Part shown: positions 1-11,900 of the stretch, one piece after another
How positions within the stretch are numbered: the stretch's first letter is position 1
Layout of the letters: each line of letters opens with the position of its first letter
From: Bigelowiella natans CCMP2755
Taxonomy: Eukaryota; Cercozoa; Chlorarachniophyceae
Direction: 5' to 3'
Length of the DNA stretch: 23,909 nt
Assembly: GCA_000320545.1 (NCBI GenBank)
Contig: ADNK01000678.1
Location: forward strand, 1-23,909
Program-made: the position numbers and the translations under genes
Notes under the pieces: model-generated
What the model was told of the DNA's origin: nothing
The model's input: the letters and a program-made list of their open reading frames with translations, nothing else
Database searches by the model: none

Positions 1-174
1 CCCGCCCCCTCAATATCTTCCCCCGCGGACTTTTCCAAGAGACGTAATTTTTTAAAAAACCCCCCCCCTTGCCCCGAAATCTCCCCCCACCCCCCTTTCC
101 CGTTTTCCCACCCCCCCCCCCCCCCCCCCCCCCTTTTTACGGTTTCTTTTTTTTTTGGGGTAAGAGAGCCGAAC
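1..174. repeat. Homopolymer C tracts at left edge
   Basis: Low-complexity stretch with C runs at 61-68 and a run of about 23 C at 111-133, followed by a T run near 149-156. It lies just past the last recognisable exon of the lactone oxidase, so it is probably intron. I see no further coding sequence in it. Confidence 0.7.
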
Positions 175-2675
175 TTATGTCCCGTCCGAACACGGGCGAG
201 AGGTATATGTCGTCCTGCTTCGCGTACCGCATCCCAGTGAACAGAGCGCACTTCGTTGCCTGGGAAGGGCGGGGGGGGGGGGGTTAACCGATCGACGACG
301 AGTGACGAGGATGAGGCGAGATTTCGGCAAATGGGCGGGTACATTGGAAAACGATACGTCTCTTGGAAAAGCACGCGGGGAAGCATCTTAAGGGAGGGGC
401 AAACGGGCGGGAAGGTACCTCGGTACAGTTGATTTCCTCCTTCACAGACTCCTGAAACTCACGAAACTCCTGGAAAAACGCCTGTGGATAGCACAGCACG
501 AAGATGAAAATAACGACGACGACAACGACAACGACAAGATAGCAACCAATCAAATCCCCCCCCCCCCCAAACAACACTGCTCGCTTTTTAAAAGATGACC
601 ATAGATTTCTCCACAGGGACGAAATACTCCATTTCTAAGGATTTACAGCAGCATGAAAGGAGGTTTCAGATACCGTTACACTCAGACGCGCGCGCGCGTG
701 TGTGTGTCAAGGGGGGAGGGATGTCGCGGCGCTCGTACCAGTGTACAGCGTGGCATCGTCGGCCTCATGGCAGAGCGCCTTGAAGCTCCAATCCACGCAT
801 GAGGAATTTCCTTGCGTGTGTGCACACATCGAGCCGTTAAAGAGGAAACGTCTTAGCACACACACGCTCACATGCAATACTCAAACACACACACACACAC
901 ACATAAATATTATATCTGAGTCTATCTCCGCCCCCCCCTTGGCCAGCAAGTCGTTGCATATACACGAATCATGCAGCGCGGCAGGAGAAAGCACGAAAGC
1001 GTAATAATCATCGATCGTTTTGTTTTGATGTTACCTCCCTGCGCGGAGGCAGCTAGTTCTGCCAGGTCCCCGGGCCAGCACCCGGTGATTTCAGTGCCGA
1101 TATCAACCGCCTCTCGCAGCAGCAGCGTCGCGTTGTTTGTGTATGGCGTGTAGTACCTGAAGTGTGAGTTGCGACGGGTTTCAGTGGGACGATGATCTTC
1201 GCAAGGGTTTTGATGTTGCGCGGATTGTTACGATACCATTGCAGCCTCGGATAACGCTCGCTAAGAGAGGGGAGGGCAGGAAGAAGCTCGTCGAGGTTGT
1301 ACGCCTAATTTAACATCCCCCCCCCCCACACACCAAAATATGTATTGTACCATATTAGGCACAATAATTGGCACGGTATATGCTACTCCAGACTTTCCCC
1401 TCATCTCTCTCCCCCCCCAGCGAAGCGTGGCATTGTCGTTAAAAGAGTCCATAAATTAAACGCGAGCACGCGAATGAACAAACACGCAAAGATACATACA
1501 ACGGTAGTCCTCCTTAGCTTGAACTTCTTCCGGACCTTCAGCCCGACTTCAACGACGATACCCAACGCTCCGAGCCCCACGCGCGCGGCATCGAAGATGC
1601 GGCGGTTTTCGGACCGAGATGCAGTCACAACCGTTGCGTTCGGAAGCACCAGAGTCAGCGAGGTCAGCTAGTTATCCAAAAGACAAATTTCAGAAATGGG
1701 GGGACAGGGGCGGGGGGGGAAGGAGGGGTAGGGAAGTAAGGCGTTTGTAATAATGTGCCTGATATTGACCCACATGGCGTCCTAATTAGCGAGGCCTTCC
1801 ATACCTGCGTTGCCATATTTCCGAGCTCCCTGCCGGTGCCGTGTGTGCCCGTCTGAGTAGCTCCGGCGACACTGAGACACAGAAGAGAATCAACGAGGTG
1901 GATGGAGGTGGATGGCGTGGTTGAACGAAGCTTTTAAAATGATGGTTTGAGTGCCAGGCGTCTATACACCTTTGCTGGGCGATGGCTCCCGTGTTTGCCA
2001 GCGCGAAGCCAAGGTCCAACAGCTAACCGAATAACCACAAAAATAAGCCCGTGTGAAGCACTATCAAGATAGAGAATATGCATCCAAAGAGATCCGAAAT
2101 CATCTTCTTCCCCCCGGTACCTGGTCATTGAGGTTGTGCACTCGAATCCCTGCGCCGACTCGGACAACGTAACCACCTTCCTCTTCGTCCCACGTGGGAG
2201 GCTGAGTGATATTGCAGATAGCGTCTAGGCTAAGCATGACCGATTTTGTGAACGTCGGGCGCGTAATGGTGCCCGCCGGTCCTCCCTGAAAACGTGCAGG
2301 CAACGCAGGAATCAGTCATCAGCATCGAGGCTTTGCTTGACACAAATGAGAGATGAGAGTCTCTTACCCGGTGACGCGAGCCCACGTTATCTGTGAGAGT
2401 GATCGAGGAGAAAGAGTGCCCGGAGCCGACGACCTTGACTTGCGTGGTTTTTTCACCATCGAGTGAGCGAAGAAGCGAGACGACCGCATCGATGCTGCAA
2501 AATGTTTGAAAGGCATGATGAGAGGGGGCCGATCCGTAAAACCGGGAAAAAATTGTCTCCACCTGTTTGGACGAAGGAACTGCGAGGGATGGCATACTTG
2601 CCGCTTGTCCCAATCCGACCAGACAGTGGAAGCAGCCGCAGAGGCGGCGAGGAGCAGGAGGGCGGACACGTGCAT
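175..2675 (-). CDS. Aldonolactone oxidase, GULO/ALO family, covalent-FAD type (3' end outside window)
   Basis: This FAD-linked enzyme oxidises an aldono-1,4-lactone (gulono-, galactono- or arabinono-) as the last step to ascorbate or its analogue. Twelve exons keep frame throughout: 2675-2563, 2494-2368, 2285-2121, 2022-1970, 1871-1805, 1667-1500, 1304-1237, 1156-1035, 810-739, 634-600, 469-419, 259-175. Residues 1-16 look like a signal peptide (MHVSALLLLAASAAAS). WSDWDKR then corresponds to the family's N-terminal Trp motif. KVVGSGHSFSS carries the His that binds FAD covalently in GULO and ALO; plant mitochondrial GLDH lacks it. Further family blocks are VRVGAGIRVHNLN, AGATQTGTHGTG, GLGALGIVVEVGLKV, QWYYTPYTNNATL, CVDWSFKAL, EMEYFVPVEKSM and DDIYLSPVFGRD. 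About 375 residues are visible against a usual length near 440, so the C-terminal HWxK-type segment is missing. The exon 10 donor (GTCATC) is weak. Exact substrate is not decidable from sequence. Confidence 0.88.
885..902. repeat. (CA)n microsatellite in lactone oxidase intron
   Basis: CA dinucleotide repeat in the intron between exons 8 and 9 of the lactone oxidase gene. An alternating CG/TG tract lies nearby at about 689-708. Confidence 0.8.
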
Positions 2676-3982
2676 TTAGCAAGTCTGAATGACGGCCGTT
2701 TCCCTATGAAAAATGACATTTTTTACTTATCGCACAATGGCTTTTGCAATGGGTTTTGCCCATTTGTTTTATCAAGAACAACTTTCCACACTTTTGTCGG
2801 AGACACATCGTAGATTTCGGATTTCAAGAATTTCACATTTTCTGCCTCGAAGCCATCTCGAGTTCCGACTCATGTCGCGACGGGAGGCCAATTTTCGAGT
2901 GAGAGACAATTCCATCTCGATGTCGTTCTTGTGTTTTCGAAATTGGTGGCTGTGGGTGATGACTGTGCTAATTGAATAGCATTCCACACTTGCGACAGGA
3001 CTTTCTGACCTAAAATGTTAGATTTTTTGCCACCGACAACAATTTGAAGGCAACCAAATCAATGCAAACCGCTGGATTGCCAGATTGGCGAAAAGACCCT
3101 CTTCAACACACACTGAGCCCAACGGCCAAGACCTCGCAGCTCATTCTCACTGCTCCAATCCCATCTGTGGATGGCAACCGGTTGCTGGAGGCGCGTCCAG
3201 CTTGACAGCAGCGCTGAAATGCACGACACGAACGTGCACTTTCTGGCTTTCCTGTGAGCTTTCCAGCTTTGCTGGTGCGGTGCTGTGCAGTGCCAAGCCA
3301 AGTGTTTCACCTTGTTCTCATCACCGTCACCACCACCACAACCATCATCGTCATCATCATTGTGATCATTGTGATTGTCATCATCATCCTTGTTGCATCC
3401 TCTGCATCTCCTCGTTCTGGCATTCCCCCGCACCACCACCTCTAGACCTGGCTAGCCAGCTAGCTAGCCACCTTCATCACCATGCACCGTTGTCGTCACC
3501 ACCATTTAGCCATCATCATCATCATCATCGTCATCGTCATCAGTGCAACGTCTCAGTGAACAAACCAATCAATCAATCTAGCAATCGATCAATGCACGTC
3601 TGGTTGGCTAGCTAGCCAGCTAGCTAGGTGTCTCCCATGTGCCCACCTAGCCATGTGTGGTTGCACACGCCAGCTCATGCACGCTCGGCCCTTCTAGCTA
3701 GCTAGCCTGCCAGACTGACATGCATCGGAGAAAATTGTGATCACGATGCAGATCGAACTTTTAGTTGCGCTAGTGCTAGCGCTCGAGCTCATCTGGTCTA
3801 GTGTTGCGCCTGACCGCGCAGCTTCAACCTTGCTAGCTTGCAAGGCGAAGAATTACGTGTTTGAGACAAGTGAAGACGCAATGTGCCCATCTAGCCGTGG
3901 TGAACAACGGACTTCATCATGGGTCAAATTGGAAAATTCAGGTAACTAGGGAAGCATGCTCACATTCCGAAGACTAACTAGA
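2676..3982. repeat. Intergenic region with CAT/CAC and GCTAGC-rich tracts
   Basis: This stretch lies between the start of the lactone oxidase and the stop of the giant ANK-Roc-COR gene, both on the minus strand. 3320-3545 is dominated by CAT/CAC trinucleotides. 3450-3475 and 3600-3720 are full of self-complementary GCTAGC/AGCTAGCT words. Open frames here are His- or Val/Ile-rich products of the repeats and show no gene-like features. The part nearest 2676 should hold the lactone oxidase promoter, but I recognise no clear element. Confidence 0.6.
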
Positions 3983-4957
3983 CTAATCATCATTCCACAG
4001 CGCTTTCTCTTCAACCAATTTCTTGAGGACATTGACAAGAAAGAATGGGTCTTTAATCTCATCCACATCGGAATTCATCTCATGGATTTTCTGCACGAGA
4101 AGGATTGCAGTCCGGGGATTCATGTTGACTTCCGAGATCGCAGCTGAAATATGAGTGCATTATCGCAGAACGAGATCATCAATAATTGAACCAAACATGA
4201 AAAGATGCATATGTACCCCACAGTTTTGTAAAATGCTTAAGCTTGATATTTTCCCTGACTAAGGTCTCAAATTTTGAATCGTCAAAGTCATAAACTCGTT
4301 CCTTGAAAAAATTCTTAAACTTAATCTTGGGCAATGCTTCCAACTTCAGATCTTCTTTCTGTTGAAGAATTAATTCGATTACTAAACCAAATCGATGGCA
4401 ACTAACATACACGTGCACAAAAAACACCAAAACCGTACGTTGGAGTCGAAGCCCTCCACTGTAATCGGAGTCAAAGATGTTGTGAGAATGTGCAGTCTTG
4501 GGTTTAGATTCATGAGATTCTTGAAGAGTTTCTTGCTATCCTCAACTTCATCTACGTCATCGATTATCTGAGTGGAATAAAATAGTTGCATAAGAATGTC
4601 TCAAATTTAAGAACAACTAATTGACACCAAGAGTGTTGGAGGATAATCGTTTTTCGAGAAGAATTCTTTGATCGGTTCACAAGGATCAGACTTTTCCACT
4701 TTTTCCGTGCGATAAGATTCATCCCCAATGAGACGTTTCTTAAAATTTTGCATCACTTCGTCTCCACACTTTTTGTCCGTAATCTGATTTTTCAGCCATG
4801 CAGAAAAAGACTCTTCATCAGAAATTCAATTTATGCATGAGTACATGATGACTGTACCCAAAAGATGCCATCAGGTCCTTCCGTATCGTAGAGTCTTAGA
4901 CGCAAGGCAATGAATCTTGCTACTGAAGTCTTTCCTATCTTCTTAGGTCCTGTGATT
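3983..4957 (-). other. NB-ARC/STAND ATPase domain, C-terminus of the protein
   Basis: The Walker A motif GPKKIGKTS sits at the end of the large exon. It is followed in frame by 4810-4628 (SFSAWLKNQITDKK ending NDYPPTLL) and 4567-4439. The latter starts IIDDVDEVED (Walker B) and carries PRLHILTTS, the position of the sensor (RNBS-B) motif of NB-ARC proteins. 4358-4217 and 4143-3983 add helices (KFETLVRENIKLKHF; PFFLVNVLKKLVEEKALW) before a TAG stop at 3985-3983. The tail after Walker B is only about 140 residues, so the winged helix is short and no LRR, TPR or WD repeats follow. Confidence 0.8.
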
Positions 4958-7560
4958 TGCACCCAACGATGACGGATTGAGTTTTTATTGTCACGTTGTA
5001 GTGCCGAGTATAGATTCCCTTGAAGTTGTAGATAGTGATCAATTCCCCACTTAAGCTGCTCGCAGAAAGGAGCTGGATAGATTTTATATGGGGGAGCAGG
5101 AAGCCATGTCTTGATTTTTGCGGTGGAGGGGGAATAAGAATTAAATGAGAATGCGATGTCATGATTCCCGTCTTTAGGCAGCAAAAGAAACTTTTCGACC
5201 TCCTCAATAAGACGTTTTGCTTTTTTAGTCAACATTTTTGCTCGATTTTCATTTTCATGATATGTTTTGCAAATGTTGGGGTCTGCTTTGTATTCCTCAA
5301 GATTATCAGCCTTTTTTATTAAAACATCAACCTCTTTTTTTAAAACACTGGCCATATCTTTTAGTCTTTGCTTTGCAGATTTAAATGAGGCTGAAACCGT
5401 AGCCCCGCACAGTAATTTCTCGAAAAAAACCGTCTGAAATATCTGCACAGCTTTGTTGCCCAGTAATTTATTTTTATTGCAAACAATTATGTGATCGACT
5501 ACTTTTGAATCAACGAAGCCTTCAGCTACAGCTTCGCTCTCGCATGCAGCCAGCATTAATACTTTCAAAGAGCAGATCTTCGGAGTTTCTTTTGTCTCCA
5601 TAATCAGTTGGGAAAACTCATCAGGGCTCACGTAAACTGCCTTTCCTCCAGGATTGTCGGGTTCGAACTCGAGGCCATGCTTCTCGCTGCAATGACAACC
5701 CACCAGCAATGCGAAACATTTCGATCGCAGAGCTCTAGAGATATTATCTTTAGTAGCTCTCCATTTGGATATGTGAAGCTTGTTGTGTTTGACAACAGTG
5801 CCATCTCCATATTCCATGCCGTTGGCTTTATTCATATATTCTAACATTCTAATATCTTTCTCTAAATCCAACATTAAGTCCTGCTTGTCTATTGGCAAGG
5901 CAAATGCAAATGCCAAGTGTCCAGGTACCTCCTTACAAAAAAAAAAGAGAGTAACAGGTTGAAGTTAGCATATTCCTCTCGGGTATCTCTTTCTGCCATT
6001 CTCTCTCTCTCTTCGTGTGCATGTGTGTGTTTTTCAAATGGTCATAATAACTTAAGTCAAAATCATGTGCGCAGGTTTGTACCTCGAAGCTTGTAAGCGG
6101 CCGCATCCATGCATCTAATCTCGCACCAAAATCACTGGCATTTTTAGCTTCGCGGAGTTGGAGTCCCCGTTCCATCCACATCAGCTCAACGTACCTACAT
6201 ATAGAATATTAACCGAAAAGTCAATGTTCCAAGGTGAATTCCAGTCTCGCGTCTCGCTCCATTTGTAAAGTTGGGATAGTAATCAAGTGCGCGGATAGAA
6301 AATACAGGCTGGTGCGAGTCTATACGTACTCTTTGAAGGTAATATTCCCCCTCTTAGTAGCTGAAGAAGATACACTTTTCATGCGCTGCCCTATGCTATG
6401 GCGGCTTTCTGAAGGATACAATTGCTGCAGAGATAAATTATTGTGAGCTCATTATTAGCATTTTTAATCATTTCCATGTCGCCCCCCCCCCTTCTCTCCT
6501 TTCGATTCATATCATAACATTTGGAGTCTCACCTCGAAGTTTTTCCTTACAGTCTTGAGCTGGATGACCTCCTTTCTGTCTTCGCCCGATGAAGGTTCAC
6601 AGAGATCGAATGTGTGACTGAAATAACCAAAGCAAGAGGATGTCTAATTACGCAATAGTGCGGTAAATACATGCTCATCTTATCATCCCGATCACGATGA
6701 TAGTTTCCGCCTCGTAGCTGTGACAATCACCTCTCTATCTCAGGCCAGCATTTATTTAGATTTAGATGTCTCTTTGCACATAACACCCGAACACCCGCTA
6801 TCGTGCTACCGTAGTGTATGGTGCTCGCTGAAGAGCTCGTAGAACGGTTCCCAAGACCTGAAATCGCTCATTTCGATATTCTTGGAGGCCATTTCTGAGA
6901 ATATCTTCGTTTCTTTATTCTCGCAGGCCTCCCGCCACTTGTTATACTCGACGGTATACGCCATCGTGCTACATTGAAAGGCCATAACCACGTCACAGTA
7001 GAGAAAGATTTGCAACGATGCCAGCACTACTTCATGCTAATATGACTCTACTTCTTCTACTCCTTGCTAGTAACTATATACACACCGATCGAACAAAAGA
7101 ACACGAAAGTCGGCAGCTTCACTATTTTGGTACGGCCACGTCCGGATGCTATTGGCGATGTCGAGGATAAATTGTAATATCCTACGTAAATGCAGACGCA
7201 GTTATGTTCGTGTTCGTGTTCATTCCCAAAATCTGGGGCAATTCAATTGACATAAATACACCTCGCGCAGCCTTCAATTTCCGACAGAATTTCGATGTCT
7301 ATTGTCATCACACGACGGATACGTCCCCTCCTCCTTGCAGTATTGATACAGACGTTATATGTGTAACTGCGTGTTATGTGTGGCTGGCTGCGTGTGTTAT
7401 TACCCCCTTTTTGTTTGCAGCATGGCGGTACTAACCCGGAAACGCACGGGTTCTAGATAGAATTCAGCTTCGCCCCTGTCAAAAACCTGACGACAACACG
7501 TCCATGAGGATGGATTACGTACGAAGGAAACGATCATAAGCTTCGATATATTATTTCTAA

Positions 7561-7612
<52 letters not shown>

Positions 7613-8960
7613 GCAGGACAAAGTATAAAAAATGTAAAATAAAAAATGTAAAAAGTAAAAATGTTTTATAAAATTTTTTGACAAATGGTAAAAATATTTA
7701 TGTAATAAATGAGGGGTAGTTTGAGGGCTGGGATAACAAAAGAGAAAAATAGTTGAAGACAACGTAGATCAGTGGCACTGCCTCTCGCGCCCCCATCCCA
7801 GACCCCAACCAGAGATCCAGGTGAGGCTTGACGCACCTGTGTTCAATTGATAGGAGTTAGAAAAATTCAAATTGTGTTTTATACACATTTTTTTAGGTAA
7901 AAAAAGTGATTTGTTTGGTAAAAATGTGCAAAAGACTTTCTGTGATATGTTTGGCATGAACACGTAAAAGACTTTTTACATTTTTTACCTAAAAAAATAT
8001 GTAAAAAGACTTTTTACATTTTTTACCAAACAAATCATGAAAATAATATCACAATGTGACAAACTCCAAATGACGATCACCGAATTTGCATCCCTTTTTT
8101 TCCCATTCGCCATGACGCATGGGAAACAAGGACGCAAATTCGGTGAATTGTTTGTTAGTAAAAAATGTGCAAATGACTTTTTACATTTTTTACCAAACAA
8201 ATCATGAAAATAATATCACAATGTGACAAACTCCAAATGACGATCACCGAATTTGCATCCCTTTTTTTCCCATTCGCCATGACGCATGGGAAACAAGGAC
8301 GCAAATTCGGTGAATTGTTTGTTAGTAAAAAATGTGCAAATGACTTTTTACATTTTTTACCAAACAAATCATGAAAATAATATCACAATGTGACAAACTC
8401 CAAATGACGATCACCGAATTTGCATCCCTTTTTTCACATTCGCCATGACGCATGGGAAATATGGATGCAAATTCGGTGAATTACTTGTTGGTAAAAAACA
8501 CATAAAAGACTTTTTACATTTTTTACCAATTTATCTACATGCATCAAATCAAATTTGAATTTTTCTAACTCCTATCAATTGAACACAGGTCCGTCAAGCC
8601 TCACCTGGATCTCTGGTTGGGGTCCGGGATGGGGGCGCGAGAGGCAGTGCCACTGATCTACGCTGTCTTCAACTATTTTTCTCTTTTGTTATCCCAGCCC
8701 TCAAACTACCCCTCATTTATCACATAAATATTTTTACCATTTGTCAAAAAATTTTATAAAACATTTTTACTTTTTACATTTTTTATTTTACATTTTTTAT
8801 ACTTTGTGCACTCTCTCTCTCTATATATATATATTTAACCAAAGAAGAAATATAACATCATTTGCACCTGATCCTCTAACTTGAATGGTCTCGTAGCTCC
8901 TGACATTAAAAAATTATGCGTTGGATTGGAAACATAGCTTGGCGAATTTTATGACTCGAT

Positions 8961-8995
<35 letters not shown>

Positions 8996-11900
8996 AACGA
9001 TGATAATGACCAACATCGCATTACCGTTCTGAAGCCGCTTTGTACGCTCAGTATTAGATGAAAGCTCAGAGGCTATGCAATACAACACACGCACTCACAC
9101 ACGTACACAAAACAGTTGTTCGCAGCAGCGTTTTAATTTTGAACGGTTCTTCTTCGTGTAACATCCTTACGAATGCGATGTGAAATGACACCGTAATTAC
9201 CGATATTTCCAATGAGAACATCATTATAGGAATGCGGCCTGAGGCGTACAAAGTGCAACGAAAACTTCCCCATCACTTCGTGCTGTTTCTTCTCTCTAGA
9301 CACCGAATATGTCATCATCGAAGGCACCAAATACTTATCCGTGCCTTCGATCTTGCAGAGTATCATGAACCTGTTTAGAGCAGTAGGAAGTATGGAGATG
9401 ATAGCATGTAATACATGTAAATCGAATCAAGGTGAGAATTCTACTTCTATCATTACAATTGATAAATAGTACCAACTATATATGTGATTTAATTACAACA
9501 TCATCAATATCTTTAATCATTCATATTTTGGGCTTGGCAATGAATGTATGCACTACTTCTGCAGAATGTTGCGCCCATATTCATACAGCCTTTTCTTCTC
9601 GAAGTGGTCTGCTGCGACTTTACTCTCTTCATTATGGCCCTCAGTGAGCAGTGGCTTCGAACAACTCCACAGGTGTCTCAATACCACCTCATGGATAATG
9701 ACACCATCATTAACAAACCTACGTGAGAGAGTCAGAACCCACACATGTTGGGTACTCTGTAGCCATCATACTTCAGACATACTACAACACGTACACTTAA
9801 ACGCGATCTGGGCTTTAATTCCATCAATAGGTGCTAACAGTAGGATTACTCTACTTACTCATCGACTTTCTCTCCGTGCTTGGCAGCCCTGAATTTGTTG
9901 GAGAATATATTATTTATGATCTTGTTAACAACAAAATAGTCAAAATATAAACGTGAGTTTGTAGTAAGTGTATTACAGCTCTTGATCCTTGTACAATTTG
10001 CGATGCAAGCGACGATCAAATATCAGCTTCTTCACCAGGTCAATCAGATGTTGCGGTCGCATTACGATATGCTGTCGATGAATGTATTTCTCGAGGAAGC
10101 TTCACGTATGTTATGGAGAAGGTTAAAAAAGGGTCGATACTCACATCTCGCAGCCCCCCTTCGTCAAAATAGATCGCTAACCCCAGCTCATGATACCTAA
10201 TTAGTTTTGAAAATATTTCGAATATTATATTGACTGATATCTGACAATAATACTTGAATTTGGAATTTACTTTTGCAACATCAATCGTACTTCCCTTCCA
10301 TCCACGATCCCACGCCTGAGGCATATCTTCTTGACCGTTTTCAGGGTAAATACAGCCTGTTCAGTGGCGATCAAATCGTCGCATACTTTCGTCCATTCGG
10401 ATGGAACTTCCTGATTTACCTGGTATATCATTACCCAAAGGAGTCAGAGATGCGAAAACCTAAACGAAAACATCGGGGTACCTTTGGATCGTTCTTCAGT
10501 TTCTCTAGCACCTCATTGCGCAGCTCCTTAATCGTACTGTGTACCTTCCCATCTCTCGATCGAAACCTTATGATGATGACAATAAGTGTAGAGATGAGTA
10601 GAAGAATCCGACAAAGGGTTAAATCAGGATGCTTAAAATGGTTAAGTATCGACTAGATAGTATCAAGCACTCTCTACTTGCTGTCAGCAGGGAAGAAAAC
10701 CAAATCTGCTGGTTCTGCAGCCTCTTTCGGGCGCCATCGTTTACATCGGGACCAAGGAAAGGATTTGCACCCCTCAAATACCTGAAACACGAACGCACAC
10801 ACACAAGCACACAAACAAATAGGATTTCTTTCATTCACATGTCAACATGTGGTGGTCAATAATAATATATACCTCCCTCGCTATTCTCGTGATGTGTTCA
10901 TCAATATCTTCGAGTACATCTAACAGCGCCTTTTTCAGATCGTAAACACACGTTAGCAACATTACGAATGAGTGTAATACTTCGTTAATGTGTCTGGGGT
11001 GGTACGGCGATTGTTACCTCTGGGTCATCGTATTCTTTAAGTTTATCGATCTTCGTTCCTACCAGCACTATTGGCGCCCCGGGAGCAAACGTGCGGATGT
11101 TTTGAAGCCAGTATCTCAGGTATTCTTCTGTTTTCTCTTTTTGATTGGCTGCTATATTGCCTGATCGTTACACAGTGTGTGATTTCTTTATTTGCTGGTC
11201 CTTTACACAATTATCTCTAACACTATGACAATGCACAAATATAATACACCCAAATTCTATTGTACGTTTTGACTTTCTCGCTCTCCAATCAGCGCCATTC
11301 TACCATGTAATACCCTTTGCATCTGCCTCTCTTCCGAGGAACTCCTCCAGGGAGAATACCACCATGTAAAGGCAGTTACGGTTGAGAAAAATTACGTGCG
11401 ACGTATAAAACACCTCTTGTCCTGCAAAATCCCAGACCGATACCTACAAATTCATAGGAGGCAAATGTAAAACTACAACGCAACATTCGTGGCCAAACAC
11501 CGGCACACACACACATGCGTACACACATACCCGTATAGCCTCTGGATTATCGAGGGACTCCTGCAAACGCCCGGGTTTCAGTTCCTAATGTAGCTTCCAG
11601 GATTAGCAAAATCGCGCACAGTGTGTGATATCAATAGAATGCGTTGTTACTAAAGTCGCCTAATAACCTAAGGCATATTTGGTACCTTCAGCAGCATCTC
11701 CTCGTCTATTTTACTTCTTTTGTGGAGTTTCTTCGAATCTGTAGCATCTTCACTGGTATCATTTCCCTTTGACTCCACGAGAGCATCAGAAGAATGTTGG
11801 CCTGGCCTTTCCTTCTTGGAATCTGTGGTATCTTCCTTCACTGCTGCTGTATTCGCATTTATTGTCGTATTCTTCTCGTTCCCGGAAGGATTCACTTTTT

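Noticed and set aside
69-287. Proline/phenylalanine-rich open frame
   Set aside because: Created by poly-C and poly-T runs; the opposite strand holds a real lactone oxidase exon at 259-175.
2230-2682. Continuous 150-residue frame containing the FAD-binding motif of the lactone oxidase
   Set aside because: Part of it (2494-2368) is a true exon, but the start lacks homology. The spliced model with exon 2675-2563 gives a signal peptide and a family-like junction in the right phase.
3085-3615. His/Ser-rich 176-residue frame
   Set aside because: Composition is explained by CAT/CAC repeats; no domain and no splice support.
7400-7762. Frame with Tyr-Ile repeats
   Set aside because: Product of the (AT)n microsatellite; not a protein.
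7985-8367. Two near-identical short frames in the 167-base repeats
   Set aside because: They recur only because the DNA repeats; no transposase or other family features.
8002-8504. Possible CRISPR-like array
   Set aside because: The 167-base units are adjacent, without unique spacers, and lie in a eukaryotic intron within a mobile element.
9548-9892. 114-residue plus-strand frame
   Set aside because: Antisense shadow of the COR exon at 9718-9557.
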